Below, one piece after another: positions 17,975-29,320 of a stretch of 64,000 nucleotides of DNA. The translations under genes were made by a program, and so were the position numbers. The stretch covers positions 62,001 to 126,000 of the forward strand of contig JACKEN010000007.1 in the NCBI GenBank assembly GCA_020632995.1. The letters run 5' to 3'. Below the pieces are notes generated by a model. The model was not told the DNA's origin, did no database searches, and was given only the letters and a program-made list of their open reading frames with translations. Every line of letters starts with the position of its first letter. Positions within the stretch are counted from its first letter, which is position 1. Source of the stretch: Deltaproteobacteria bacterium. GTDB lineage: Bacteria; Myxococcota; Kuafuiibacteriia; Kuafuiibacteriales; Kuafuiibacteriaceae.

Positions 17975-19647
17975 ATGTCGCGTTCGGCAGCCGCATCTTC
18001 GTTGAAGGTTGCACTTCTCGTTGCGTCGATGGCCGTCCTGCCGCGCACCTCGAGAGGGCAGACGGAATTCGAGGTCAATCAGCTCAATCCAGCGCCGGAT
18101 CTCGGCGCCAACTATGTGTCGACGATCTCGGGCCGCCTGCTCGGCGCCCAGCGCTTTCGGCTGTCGCTCTTGTACGCGTACAGCAGCAACGCGCTCGTGG
18201 TACGGAATACGAATGACCTGTCACCAGGCTACAGCCCGGTGGTCGGCAAGGTCGTGACGTCGCTGCACATGATGCACGTGACCGGTGCCTACGGGATCAC
18301 GGACTGGCTCCAGCTCGGCGTCGATCTCCCGTTCGTGCTGTCGCAGTCCGGCGAGCCCCTCACCGGCTTGTCGAGCCCCGCGAAGCTCGACGCGTCCTTC
18401 GGGTTGGGCGATCTTCGGCTCGTCCCGAAGCTGCGCCTGTTCGACCACCGCCCGAAGGACGGCTTCGGAGGCAGCGTCGCGGTGCTGCTCGACGCGGCGC
18501 TCCCCACCGGGCGCGGGTCCGCGCTGCAGGGCGGGCCCCTCAGGCTTGAGCCGAAGCTCGCGGCGGAGATGGTGTTCCCGTGGGAGATCCGGCTCGCCGG
18601 CAACATCGGTTACATGTGGCGCGCGTCCGAGGGCGACATCCTCGACACCCGCGTCGACAGCAAGCTCACGTGGTCGGGCGCGCTGGAGGTCCCGATCGTC
18701 CGTGCGCTCGGGCCGCTGGAGCGGGCTGGCCTCGTCGCCGAGGTGTTCTCGCGCCTGTCGCTCGAGACGATCGTCGGCGCCAAGGTCGAGCTGTTCGGGT
18801 TCAGCGGGCTGCTCGGCTTCGGCGCGGGGCTCGAGGACGCGACCCTGACCCCGGACTGGCGCCTGTTCGCGTCGATCGGCTACTCGGGCGGCTTCGGGGA
18901 CGACTCTGACCGAGACCACGCGCCGGATCCGGCGCAGACCGACCGCGACGGAGACGGCATCACCGACGACGTCGACCGATGTCCGCTCGAGCCCGAGGAC
19001 AAGGACGGGGTCGAGGACGAGGACGGGTGCCCCGACGTCGCGGCGAACACGGTCTCGGACGCGGACGACGACGGGATCACCGATCGCTTCGACCAGTGCC
19101 CCGAGACCCCCGAGGACCGCGATGGCTTCGAGGACGGCGACGGCTGTCCGGACCTCGACAACGACCGCGACCACGTGGCCGACGTCGACGACGCCTGCCC
19201 GCTCGACCCCGAGGACCTGGACGGCGTCGACGACACCGACGGGTGCCCGGACGTGGACCGGATCCCGATCGACGTGGTCATCAACTTCGCCTCCAACGCC
19301 GCGACGCTGCCCGAGGGCGCGGACTACGCGCTGGACCGCGTCGCGGTGACCCTCGGCTCGAGCCCGGCGTGGACCCACTACTGGGTCGAGGGTCACGCGG
19401 ATGACACGGGGACGACCCAGCTCAACCTCGATCTGTCCCAGGCGCGGGCCGACACCGTCCGCAACTACCTCATCGCCAAGGGCGTCGACGCGAACAAGCT
19501 CACCGCGGTGGGCCTCGGCAACGCCAGGCGGTCCGCGACAACCAGTCCGAGGCCGGCCGGCTGACCAACCGACGCGTCGAGTTCCGAGCCGGTCCGCGCA
19601 GCGTCGGCGCTGATGCGGCCGCACCCTCCGGAGATCCCCAGCCATGA
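17975..19647 (+). CDS. Outer-membrane OmpA-family protein with thrombospondin type 3 repeats
   Basis: About 557 residues. Signal peptide, a ~280-residue beta-rich barrel-like region, then calcium-binding TSP3 repeats (DRDGDGITDDVDRCPLEPED, DADDDGITDRFDQCPETPED), then an OmpA peptidoglycan-binding domain (VEGHADDTGTTQLNLDLSQA, RADTVRNYLIAKGV). The frame breaks at about 19529 (AGGC-GGTCC, one C lost), after which the conserved end VRDNQSEAGRLTNRRVEFRA continues to a stop at 19645-19647. With that end restored, its stop overlaps the next gene's ATG (ATGA). It probably anchors the surface assembly encoded downstream to the cell wall. Confidence 0.88.
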
Positions 19648-22600
19648 AACTCTCGTACTCGATCGCGCTGCTCGCCGCTGGCGTGCTCCTCTCCGCGTGC
19701 ACCAGCACCGAGAAGCGGCTCCCGTGCGCCTCGGACTCCTCCGCCTGCGCCGAGGGCCTCGTGTGCATCGACTCGCAGTGCCTGCCGTGCATCGCGGACC
19801 GGGAGTGCGTCGCGGATCCGCTCTACGGGGCCGGCTCGCTGTGCGGCGAGGGAGCTGCTGCACGGTCGGCGAGGTCGGCTGCGGCTGCTTCGCCAACGAG
19901 AGCTGCCGCTTCGGCAACACCTGCGCCGCCGATGCGTGCGTGGAGTGCACCACCGGCACCGAGGGTTGCCCGTGCACCGAGGCCGGCGACTGCACCGACG
20001 GCACGACGTGCCTCAACGGCGTGTGCGCGATCTCGACGTGCGTCGCGGGCGACGCGCGCTGCCCCTGCAACGAGGACGGCACCTGCAACGCCGGCCTGTC
20101 CTGCAACGACGAGCGGGTGTGTGGAGAGTGCGTGCTGGGGACCCGCGCCTGCCCCTGCCGCGGCGACCAGACCTGCGGTTCGGCGCTGACCTGCGACGCG
20201 GGGATCTGCCAGGACTGCGTCGATGGCAAGGCCGGTTGCGCCTGCCGCACCGACGGGAGCTGCGAGGGCGATCTCGAGTGCACCGCGGGCGACGTCTGCG
20301 AGCGGGTCGAGCGGACCTGCCTCGAGCTCGACTGCGGGGCCCAGGGGCGCCGCTGCGAGGGTGAGCCCTTCGCGATCTGCACCGGCTGTGACGCCGACAA
20401 CAACTTCGTACCGGACGGCCAGGGGGGCTGCGCGCTCGCGGCGGGCGCCTGCACCTCCAGCCTCCAGTGCCCGGCCGGGCAATACTGCTTGCAGCTCTCC
20501 GTCAACGGCGTGTCGAGCTGCGTCGAGGCGCCCGCGTGCACGGAGCTCGAGCCGGCCGCGGGCGAGCAGGGGCAGGCCTGGGATCGCGACTCCGAGGGGT
20601 GCTTGCCCTGCCCCTCCTGCGCCGGGGTCACCGGCTCGACCGGCCGGGTCTGGCCGGTCCGCTCGGGCTCTCAGTGCGTCTGCGAGACCCTGCCCGGCTA
20701 CTACTACGACACCTCCTTCGCGGCGCTCGAGCCGCGGCCCTGCGACGCCGACGGCGACGGCTGGGTGCAGTACCCGGCGCGCCAGTTCATCCAGGGCAGG
20801 GACACCGCGCTGTCCGACAACGCGCGTTGCACGGTGCGCCGCATCGACGCGTTCGAGCTCGAGAACGAGCGCGGGGCGCGGCGGGTCATCGGCCTCGAGG
20901 AGATCGGCATCACCACCGGGCCCATCGGCCTGTACGAGAGCGTCAACACCGACGTCGCCGCGAACATCGAGCAGAACCAGTTCATGCCGGCCTACGGCGG
21001 CCGCAAGTTCGAGCCGCAGGAGCTGAACCCGCTGACCAAGGCCTGCGTCGACGTCTCCGGCGACTACAACGCCAACCGCATCCCCGACGTCGAGGAGAAC
21101 CTCAACTCTGGCTCGACCGAGGCATGGATGAACCCGTTCTGGCAGTTCAGCTACTTCGTCGAGCTCCACCGCGGTTGGTACAAGGCGGGCGCGACCCCCG
21201 ACGCCCCCGGCCGCTACGTGATCTCCGAGAAGAAGCGGTGCGACGCCGACTTCCCCCTCGCCTACGCGTCGGGCCAGAGCGCCTACTGGCAGGAGTGCAG
21301 CCGCGCCCGACGCGCGGACTACGACTTCGCCGCCGACCAGGCTGGCTTCGACTTCGCGCGGTGGTCGTGCCTCGACAGCGAGGGGACCTGCGCGCTGCCG
21401 AACGCCGTCTACGTCACCGACGGCCAGATCAACTCCGAGACCGGCGGCGTGGTCAACGCGACCCCCGACCCCGCGCACGGCGGCCTCGCGGTGCACGACG
21501 CGTGCTCCGCCCCGCCCCTCGCCGACCCCTACGCGCGGGACGCGTGGGCGGGGATGGGCCACCACAGCCAGTTCCAGTGCGTGCAGTTCCTGCAGACCCT
21601 CTCGAGCCCGCCCGTCACCCACGAGCGCCCGATCTCCCAGCACCGCCAGCTCGACGGCTACGACGGCAACACCTGCGCCCTGGACGCGGTGGGTACCCCG
21701 GACGGCAACGGCGCGGTGCAGGTGGGCGTGACGTGCGCGGTGCCCAGCCAGGCCCAGCTCGCGAGCGGCGCGATGGGGTTCGCGGCGGCCCGCCACCACA
21801 ACGTCACCGCGATCGAGGACTACACGATGGGGTGCGTGAGCGAGTGCCTGCACTTCAGGAACCTGTGCCCGGCCTTCCACGAGATCGCGGACTTCAACAA
21901 CGCCGGCTGCGCGTCGGACCCCTTCGACTTCGGCAGGATCTCCTGCAACAACTGCCCGCGGGTCGGTGAGGCCTGCGAGGTGCAGGCCGCGTTCGGGGCC
22001 TGTCGCCCCGGGCGCGTGGCGTGCGTGAACGACGTCGAGGTCTGCCAGTCCAACTCTCCCATCGACCCCAGCGACCTCACCATCCCCGACCCGATCGGGG
22101 ACGGGCTCGACCTCAACTGCGACGGCTTCGACGGCAACGTGAACAACGCGGTGTTCGTGTCGTCGTTCGCGACGCCGAACGGCGTCGGCACCGTCAACGA
22201 CCCCTACGCCTCGGTCAGCCAGGCGGTCAGCCTCGCCGCCGCGCGCCTCGACGACGCGCGGGATCGGCTCGCGGCGGACCCCTTCGACGTGCAGGCGCAG
22301 GCTCTGTTGACGCAGGGGATGATCGTGTACGTCGCCGACACCGGCCAGGAGTACGCGTGGGCGCACTCGGGGGCGACCACCCCCGCGATCTACCTCGAGA
22401 ACGGGGTCTCGATCGTCGGGGGCCTGGTGCACGCGGGCCCGACCTTGATCCGAGGCGTCACCGCCGCGGCGCCGGGGGTCGGGCCGACCTACATCGAGGC
22501 CTGTGATCCGAACGCGGACCCCAACGCGACGCCGGAGTTCGTGTGGTGCCTGCCCCAGACGAGCAACCAGGTCGCGATCCGCGCCCCTGACGGCGCCGAC

Positions 22601-23893
22601 GCGGTGGTGCGGGCCTCGGGGATCGTCGACCCCACCCTGGTCGAGAACGTGCGGTTCCTGCGCCCCAACCAGGGCCCCTCGACCGGGCTGAGCCGCTACG
22701 GCCTGCTCGCGAGGGACAGCACCGCGCTCACCTTCCGCTATGTCGAGCTGAGCGCGGCGGCCGGGTTGGCCGGCGTCGATGGCGGCGCCTCTGCCGGCGC
22801 GTCAGGGGCCGCCGCCGGGGGGTCCAACGGAGGCTCCGGTTGCGAGGACAGCAGCGGCTTCTGCGCCAGCTGCTCCAGGCCCAGCGGCGGCTCGGGCGGC
22901 GCGGCCCCTTCGAGCTGCGGCGCCCAGCGCGGGCGGCCGGGCAGCGGCGGCGGCGGCGGGCGACCGGGCAAGGAGAACGACTCGGGCACCAACGGCGGCA
23001 TGGGCGGGGAGGCGACGGCGGGCGAAGGCCAATGCGTCGTCCAGTCCAGCGGCGTCCGCAGCTGCGCGACCTCGGGCACGGGCGGGGCCCTGGGCTCCGG
23101 TCAGCCGGCCGGCCTGGGGAACAACAACCCCACGTACCTCTCGGACACCATCGCGGGCGGTCGCGCCGGCAGCGATGGGATCGGCGGCCTCGCGGGGGCC
23201 CCACGCTACTACGCGGGCGGCTACGCGCCGCGGGCCGGCGGCGCAGGCGGCGCGGGCGGCAACGGCGGCGGCGGCGGCGGCGGCGGTGGTGGTGGCGGCG
23301 GCGACGACTGGTGTGACTCCTGGGGCGGCGGCGGTGGAGGCGGCGGGGCCGGCGGCTGCGGTGGCGCGGGCGGCGCGGGCGGCACGAGCGGCGGCGGGTC
23401 CTTCGGCGCCTACCTGTGGAACTCCCAAGTGGCGTTCGACCAGTGCGTGATCACCGCGGACAACGGCGGGCGCGGCGGCAACGGCGCCGACGGCCAGCTC
23501 GGTCAGCCCGGCGGTGCAGGCGCGGTTGCCGAGGCCAACACCTTCAAGGGCAACACGTACGGCGGCGGGGGCGAGCAGGACGACGGCTCCAACGGGGTGC
23601 GCGGCGGACCGGGAGGCGCGGGCGGCAAGGGCGGCACCGGCGGCGCGGGCGCGGGCGGCCCCTCGATCGGCATCCTGCTCGGCTGGGGCGAAGGCATGAT
23701 GTCGGACGTGGCGCTGCAGAACGGCACCGTGGTGACTGCAGGCCGCATTGCGGGTGCGCCGGGGCAGACCCAGGTCGTCAACGGCGACACGCCACCTGCC
23801 TCGACCCTGCAGACCTGTTGGGCCTGCGATCCGAGCCCGGAGCTCGGGGCGTGCTTCGCGCCGTACACGCCGAGCGCGTGCAGTGGGTTGTGA
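19644..23893 (+). CDS. Giant Cys-rich, Gly-rich lipoprotein with beta-helix-like region
   Basis: About 1,416 residues with one shift at 19850-19852 (a G run one base short). The lipobox is LLSAC. Residues ~20-330 are dense in Cys with repeating CPC and EGF-like spacing (GCPCTEAGDCTDGTTC, ACPCRGDQTCGSALTC). Near residue 830 a Ca-binding-like LDLNCDGFDG leads to VFVSSFATPNGVGTVNDPYA, a DUF1565/right-handed beta-helix start. Residues ~1040-1350 are extremely Gly-rich, with runs of up to 13 Gly. The C-terminus has CWACDPSPELGACFAP. Likely an extended surface fibre or shell protein. It overlaps the OmpA gene by four bases and precedes the tandem paralogues by two bases. Confidence 0.85.
22770..23690 (+). 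repeat. Gly-rich low-complexity coding segment
   Basis: GGC/GCC-dominated sequence encoding Gly-Gly-Ala, Gly-Gly-Asn and poly-Gly tracts. It is prone to spurious ORFs in all frames and to sequencing errors, although the coding frame stays open here. Confidence 0.85.
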
Positions 23894-23895
23894 AC

Positions 23896-26800
23896 ATGCG
23901 AGCGACACGCGGCTGGTGGCTGGGTTTGACCCTCGCGCTGTTCGGGTGCGGCGATGACGCGCCCTGCGACCCGGGCACGCTGGGGTGCCCGTGCCTGCTC
24001 GACGGGGTGTGCCGCGTCGACGGCCTGTCGTGCATCGAGGGGCTCTGCGTAGACGGCGCCGCAGGCGATCCGAAGTGCTACAGCCCCTGCGTCACCGACA
24101 TGCTGCTCGAGGACGGCTCGGTGCGGGTGTGCTCGGAGGAGGGGCTGGTCGACGGGTGCCTCGAGGGCCAGACCTGCGCCCTCGGCAGCTGCGTCCGCGA
24201 CAGCGTGCTCGCGCAGTCCGGCTCTGCGCTGAGCGCGATCGGGCGCTGTGAGGTCGAGACGGACTGCCCCGACTTCCAGACCTGCGCGGGCGGGCGCTGC
24301 ATCTCCAACTGCGAGCATCACTCCGACTGCAGCTCGGATCAGGTGTGCAGCAAGAAGGTATGCCGCCAGCGCTGCACGGAGGTCACGCCGTGCAGCACCG
24401 ACACCCAGGCGTGCTCGTTCCTCGGGGCGTGCATCCCGCTCACCCGGGCCTCGGCGCCAATCCAGACACCGGTAGAGGGCGGCTTCTCGCTCGACGCGAC
24501 CCGCATCGACTTCTCGACCTCGAGGCTCCAGCGCGAGATCACCATCACCAACCGCGGGGAGTCGGAAGAGACCTTCATCGTGCGCAAGCTCGAGGAGCGC
24601 ACCCTGGACCGGTCGGGGAACCTCAGCACGGTGCTCGCGTCGGAGGGCGAGGCGCCCCTGTTCTGGCTCTGGATGGGGGTCGGGACCCCGCGGCAGGTCC
24701 AGCAGATCCCGGTCACCGTCCGCGGTGGGGGGTCGGAGACGATCGTCCTGTCCGAGCCGCGCAACCCCGCTTTCAACAGCTGGACCGGCGTGCTGGAGGT
24801 CGAGAGCGAGCGCTACGGGCGGACCCGCGTCGACCTGCGGTACTCGGAGGAGGTCCAGGGCCGCTGGGCCGGCCACGCGTACTACTTCGGCAACTTCGAG
24901 ACGAACGCGGCGCTCGAGGCGTGGCGCATGGACCGGCGCAACACCGCGGCCATCGACGCGGTGCCCAACGCGTTCCTGCAGGCGTGGGCCCGCTTCCGGA
25001 ACAACCAGATCGACCTCGCCCAGATGGAGGCGCTGGTGCAGACTACGTTGACCGGCTCCTGGGCCTTCCCGCGCGTCAAGGAGCTCTGCGAGGAGGCCGG
25101 GTACGGCAGCTCCACCGCCTGCGCGCCCTTCGGGGGCGTGGGCAGCGCCGCCGTCATCCCCTACACGAGCGCCGCGAACGTGAACCGGATCCCGTCCGGG
25201 GTGGTCGAGCTCAACTTCGTGGCACACCTGCGGCCCGCGTCCTTCGAGGAGCAGGCCGACCCCACGCAGTGCGGTCGGCCCGGGCTCCAGGCGGGCTCGC
25301 CCGAGCACTGCTTCGTGGGGCGCATCGAGAGCAACCAGGCCCTGCAGTACGGCGCCAACCCCGCGCTGACCCTGCGCTTCGAGCAGAGCCCGCTGGAGTG
25401 CCAGACCTCCGGCATCACCGGGTGCGTGTCGTATCTCGCCGACTTCGCGTCCGAGGTGATGGTCGGGGGCCGCTACCTCCGGCCGCCGAGCGACCGCACG
25501 TGTGAGCTCGGCGGCGAGGGCATGACCCCGTTCGCGACGCCGTGGCTCGTCCCCGGCTTCTCCGCGTCCGGGGGCGGCGACGAGCGCGTCGAGTGCCGCG
25601 ACCAGCGCGTGCCCTTCGACGACGCGGCGGGCAACACGTTCTACGCGGGCGCGAACCCCATCCCCGACGGGCGCAGCCGCCGCCGTCGGCTCGAGCTGAT
25701 CGACGGCGCGGTGGTCGACCAGCAGGTGATGATGCTGATCGTCCGCGAGGTCACGCCGTCCTTCGACGGAGGCCCCGATCTCGAGTCCTACGCGTACATC
25801 ACCCTCACCAAGGACTCGAGCGACCTCGAGCCGGAGGACACCCGCGGCAACCGCCCGCGCGACGAGCGCGCGCCGCCCGAGGGGCTGCTCGACGCGGGCT
25901 GTGACGCCGCGCTGATCAACGAGGCCATCCGGCGCCCGAACCGCACCCTCGCCTCGCTGTCGAGCCGCGACCGGGAGTCGCTCGCGTGGGCGATGGTCAC
26001 CGGCGCGACGAGCAACAGCGCGATCACCGTCTCGAACCCGGCCCTCGAGTCCATCCACACCCTCTGCGTCTGGAACGAGGACACCGTGGTGCAGTCGAAC
26101 CCCTCGGGGCTCGACTCGGTGACCACGCAGACCCGACAGCTGTTCGACGCGGGCCCGGACGGCTCGGTGTCCTGCCCGGCGGGCAGCCGGATCATCTACT
26201 TCGCCCTCGCGGCGGGGGCGGTGGACGCGGCAGGGGCCGCGATCGATCCCGCCGCCGACCCGTGCAACCGCAACGCGAACGGCGCGCCCGAGGCGTGCTT
26301 CGCGACCCTGCGCGAGTGGGTCGCACAAGGGGTGCGCATCCGGCTGATGCCGCGCGACGAGGCGGACTTCGCCGACGCCCCGTCCGCCACGAGCTTCGAT
26401 CTGGCCTGGACCTGCACCCCGCCCGGGTTCGGGTCGACGGATCCGAACGCGCCGCCGGTGGCCGCGGTGCCGATCTCGACCACCGCGAGCTGCGAGGACG
26501 ACCGCCGAGACCTCTTGAGCGGCAAGACCTTCTTCGCCGCCGCGCAGGGGCAGCTCGTCTACAACCCACTCGAGACCGACATCCACCAGGCGTTTCGATA
26601 CCGGACCCAGTTCGTGAGCCCCTCGGGCCGCCCCGGCTTCGCGCCGGTAGTCTGCCGCGGCGAGTCCGGCCTCGTGCCGTACTGCTACGACGCGGAGCAG
26701 ATCGAGGCGGTGCTCGGGCGCGCCACCTGCGCGCTCGCCCTGTACGACTTCGATCAGGCCGCGTCGCCGGCAGAGCAGATCTCCACCGACGCGCGGGTGA

Positions 26801-29309
26801 TGCTCCTCGAGTACCTGCGCAAGAGCTTCGGGGTCTTGCAGGTCGACAACCCCGTCGGCGACCCGATCCTGCAGCAGGGCCTCGAGCGCCTGTACGCCGA
26901 GCTGTTGATCACCCTCGGCGACGACGCCTACACGTCGTCGTTCGCGAGCCGCTTCGACATCGCGGGTGCAGCGGAGCTTGCCTTCGAGGGCTCCCGCTTC
27001 GAGGCGGGCGGCATCGACGTCTCGGGGCGGTCGGCTTCGAGCTCTACAAGCTCTACCAGGCCACCCAGTACTACGAGCGGGTCCTCGACCGCTTCTTCTC
27101 GCTCGCCCCCCGGCTGTGGGCGGACACCGAGCGCACCTTCGCGGACCGCTACGTCACCCAGGAGACGGTGACCACCTACCTCGAGAAGGTCATCCGGGCC
27201 TCGGCCCAGCTCGCCAACGCCTCGAGCGAGATCGCGCGGCGCTACCAGCTCCTCAACCGCGCCGACCTCGCGCGATCGGTGCTCGGCCGCGCGTACACCC
27301 GGGCCTATCAGGAGTCGTTCTTGATCTCGGCCCTCATGACCGGCTTCGCGCAGGCGGTGAGCCCGGCCGAGCAGGACCAGATCATCCGGCAGATCGAGCT
27401 CGCCCAGCGCACCTATCGGGTCGCGATGCTCGACATGCAGGACCGCTACGACCGCATCGACGACTCCGTGAACGCGTTCGGGTTCCTGCCCGACTACGTG
27501 CCGTTCCCCGCCCTCGACGAAGACTCCCTCAACGGGCTCGTCCCGATGTTCGAGCGGGCCAACCGCACCCTCGACGCCGCGGCGGAGCAGGAGCAGATCG
27601 CGCTCGCGACGCGGCGGGACTTCGACGTCGACGAGGCCGCGTTCCAGAACGAGCTCGCCACCGTCACCCAGAACTACAAGGCGCGGCTCGGGGAGATCTG
27701 CGGGACCTTCGTGGGCAGCGACGGTCGCGTCTATCCCGCGGTGGCCCAGTTCGCGCACCTCGACCCGGAGCTCGCGGAGCGCACCGATCCCTGCGGCGCC
27801 ACCAAGACCGGCGCCCTGTGGCTCAAGGGGGCCGACATCGAGACCCGGGCCCTCGAGCTGCAGCGGGTGCGCGCGGAGATCGGCAACGTGCTCGAGAGCG
27901 CCAAGATCGCGGAGCAGAGCGTGGCCGCGCAGTGCGGCCTGATCGCCGAGGACGTGCAGCTGTTCCTCGAGAAGGAGTCGGTGGTCAACGGCTACAAGAC
28001 CACCATCGCCAGCCTCCAGTTCACCAACCGGCAGCTCGACAAGGCCAAGGACCTCGCGGCGGGTATCTCGGACGGGATCCAGGCGGTCGGCGAGCAGAAG
28101 ACGCTCAAGGACATCTTCGAGAAGGTCGCCGACCTCATCATCTACTCGATCGCGGCGGTGGTGCACTTCGCCGCCACCACCAGCCTCGAGGCGGTGATCC
28201 TCGCCAAGCAGCTCGAGATCCAGAAGCTCGAGCAGGACTACGCGTCGGCCCAGATCGGCCGGCAGTGCGTGTACCTGTCGACCGAGCTCGGCTTCACGCT
28301 GCGCCAGATCCACCTCGAGATGAACCTGCTCGAGCTCGACGCGCTCAACGCAATCTGGAACCTGCAGGTCGACCTGCAGCTGCTGACCCAGCTCGACAAC
28401 GAGCGCAAGCGCCTCAACGACGAGTGGCAGGCGAGCGAGGCGCTGGTGATCGACGCCGCCGCCGCGAAGTCGGACCCCAACGTCCGCATCTACAAGAACG
28501 ACGCGGTCATCAACGCGGACCGCTCCTTCGAGCGCGCGCTGCGGGACGCGTACCGGGCGACCAGGATCTTCGAGTACTACACGAGCCAGAGCTATGCCGG
28601 CCTCGACAAGCTGTTCCTCGTGCGGATGGTCGACGCCGGTGACGTCAACCTCCGGAACTACATGGCGGAGCTCGAGGACGCCCTGTTCGAGTTCCAGGAG
28701 CAGTTCGGGAACCCCGACTCCCGCATCCACGTGCTGTCGCTGAAGGACGACGTGTTCCGCGTGCCCCTGTACTCGAGCGACGGCCGCCCGCTCACCACCG
28801 AGGAGCGCACCGAGCTGTTCCGGGCGCGCCTCACCGACCCGCTCCTCCTCGACGACTCGGGCTTCATCGCGGTGAAGTTCAGCACCGGCTTCGACCTGCT
28901 GTCGCCGCTGACCCACAACCACAAGATCTTGTTCATGGAGGTCGAGCTGTTCGGCAGCGACGTGGGCGACGACGTGGCCCGGGTCTATGTCCGGCAGAAG
29001 GGCACCGGGGTGGTGAAGACCAGCAACGGCGGGCGGCTCTACTACGCGTTCGAGCCGAAGACCGCGGTGATCAACCCCGTGGTCAACGGCTTTCGGGACT
29101 ACGGCCAGGACTCGGATGGCGCGATCACCGGGCCCACGCGGTCGATCTTCCGCAACTACCGCTTCCGGGAGCGCCCCTTCGTGAACACGAACTGGGAGCT
29201 CGTCATCAACAAGCGCACCGAGGCCGCCAACGAAGACCTCAACCTCGCGGGGCTCGACGACGTGAACCTCTACATCTACTACACCGACTTCACGAACTTC
29301 GAGGAGTGA
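23896..29309 (+). CDS. Giant lipoprotein, tandem paralogue 1, with Tc-toxin-A-like C-terminal layout
   Basis: About 1,804 residues with one shift at 27024-27027 (G5 read as G4). The lipobox is LFGC. Residues ~25-185 are Cys-rich. An Ig/ASH-like domain follows (TRIDFSTSRLQREITITNRG), then a long region shared with the downstream gene. Residues ~1048-1600 are mostly long helices (FELYKLYQATQYYERVLDRF, LDALNAIWNLQVDLQLLTQL). A hydrophobic turn near residue 1418 (YSIAAVVHFAATTSLEAV) lies between antiparallel helical stretches. The last ~150 residues are a beta domain ending LDDVNLYIYYTDF. This order (helices, hydrophobic tip, helices, beta-sandwich) parallels TcA pore subunits. It is my inference, not a verified homology. 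Confidence 0.8.
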
Positions 29310-29320
29310 GGAGCCCAACC

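Noticed and set aside
19823..22432. Minus-strand ORF of 869 codons
   Set aside because: Shadow of the giant Cys-rich lipoprotein gene.
23503..29318. Long minus-strand ORFs (1,027 and 796 codons) opposite paralogue 1
   Set aside because: Shadows; the plus strand is conserved between two paralogues, the antisense is not protein-like.
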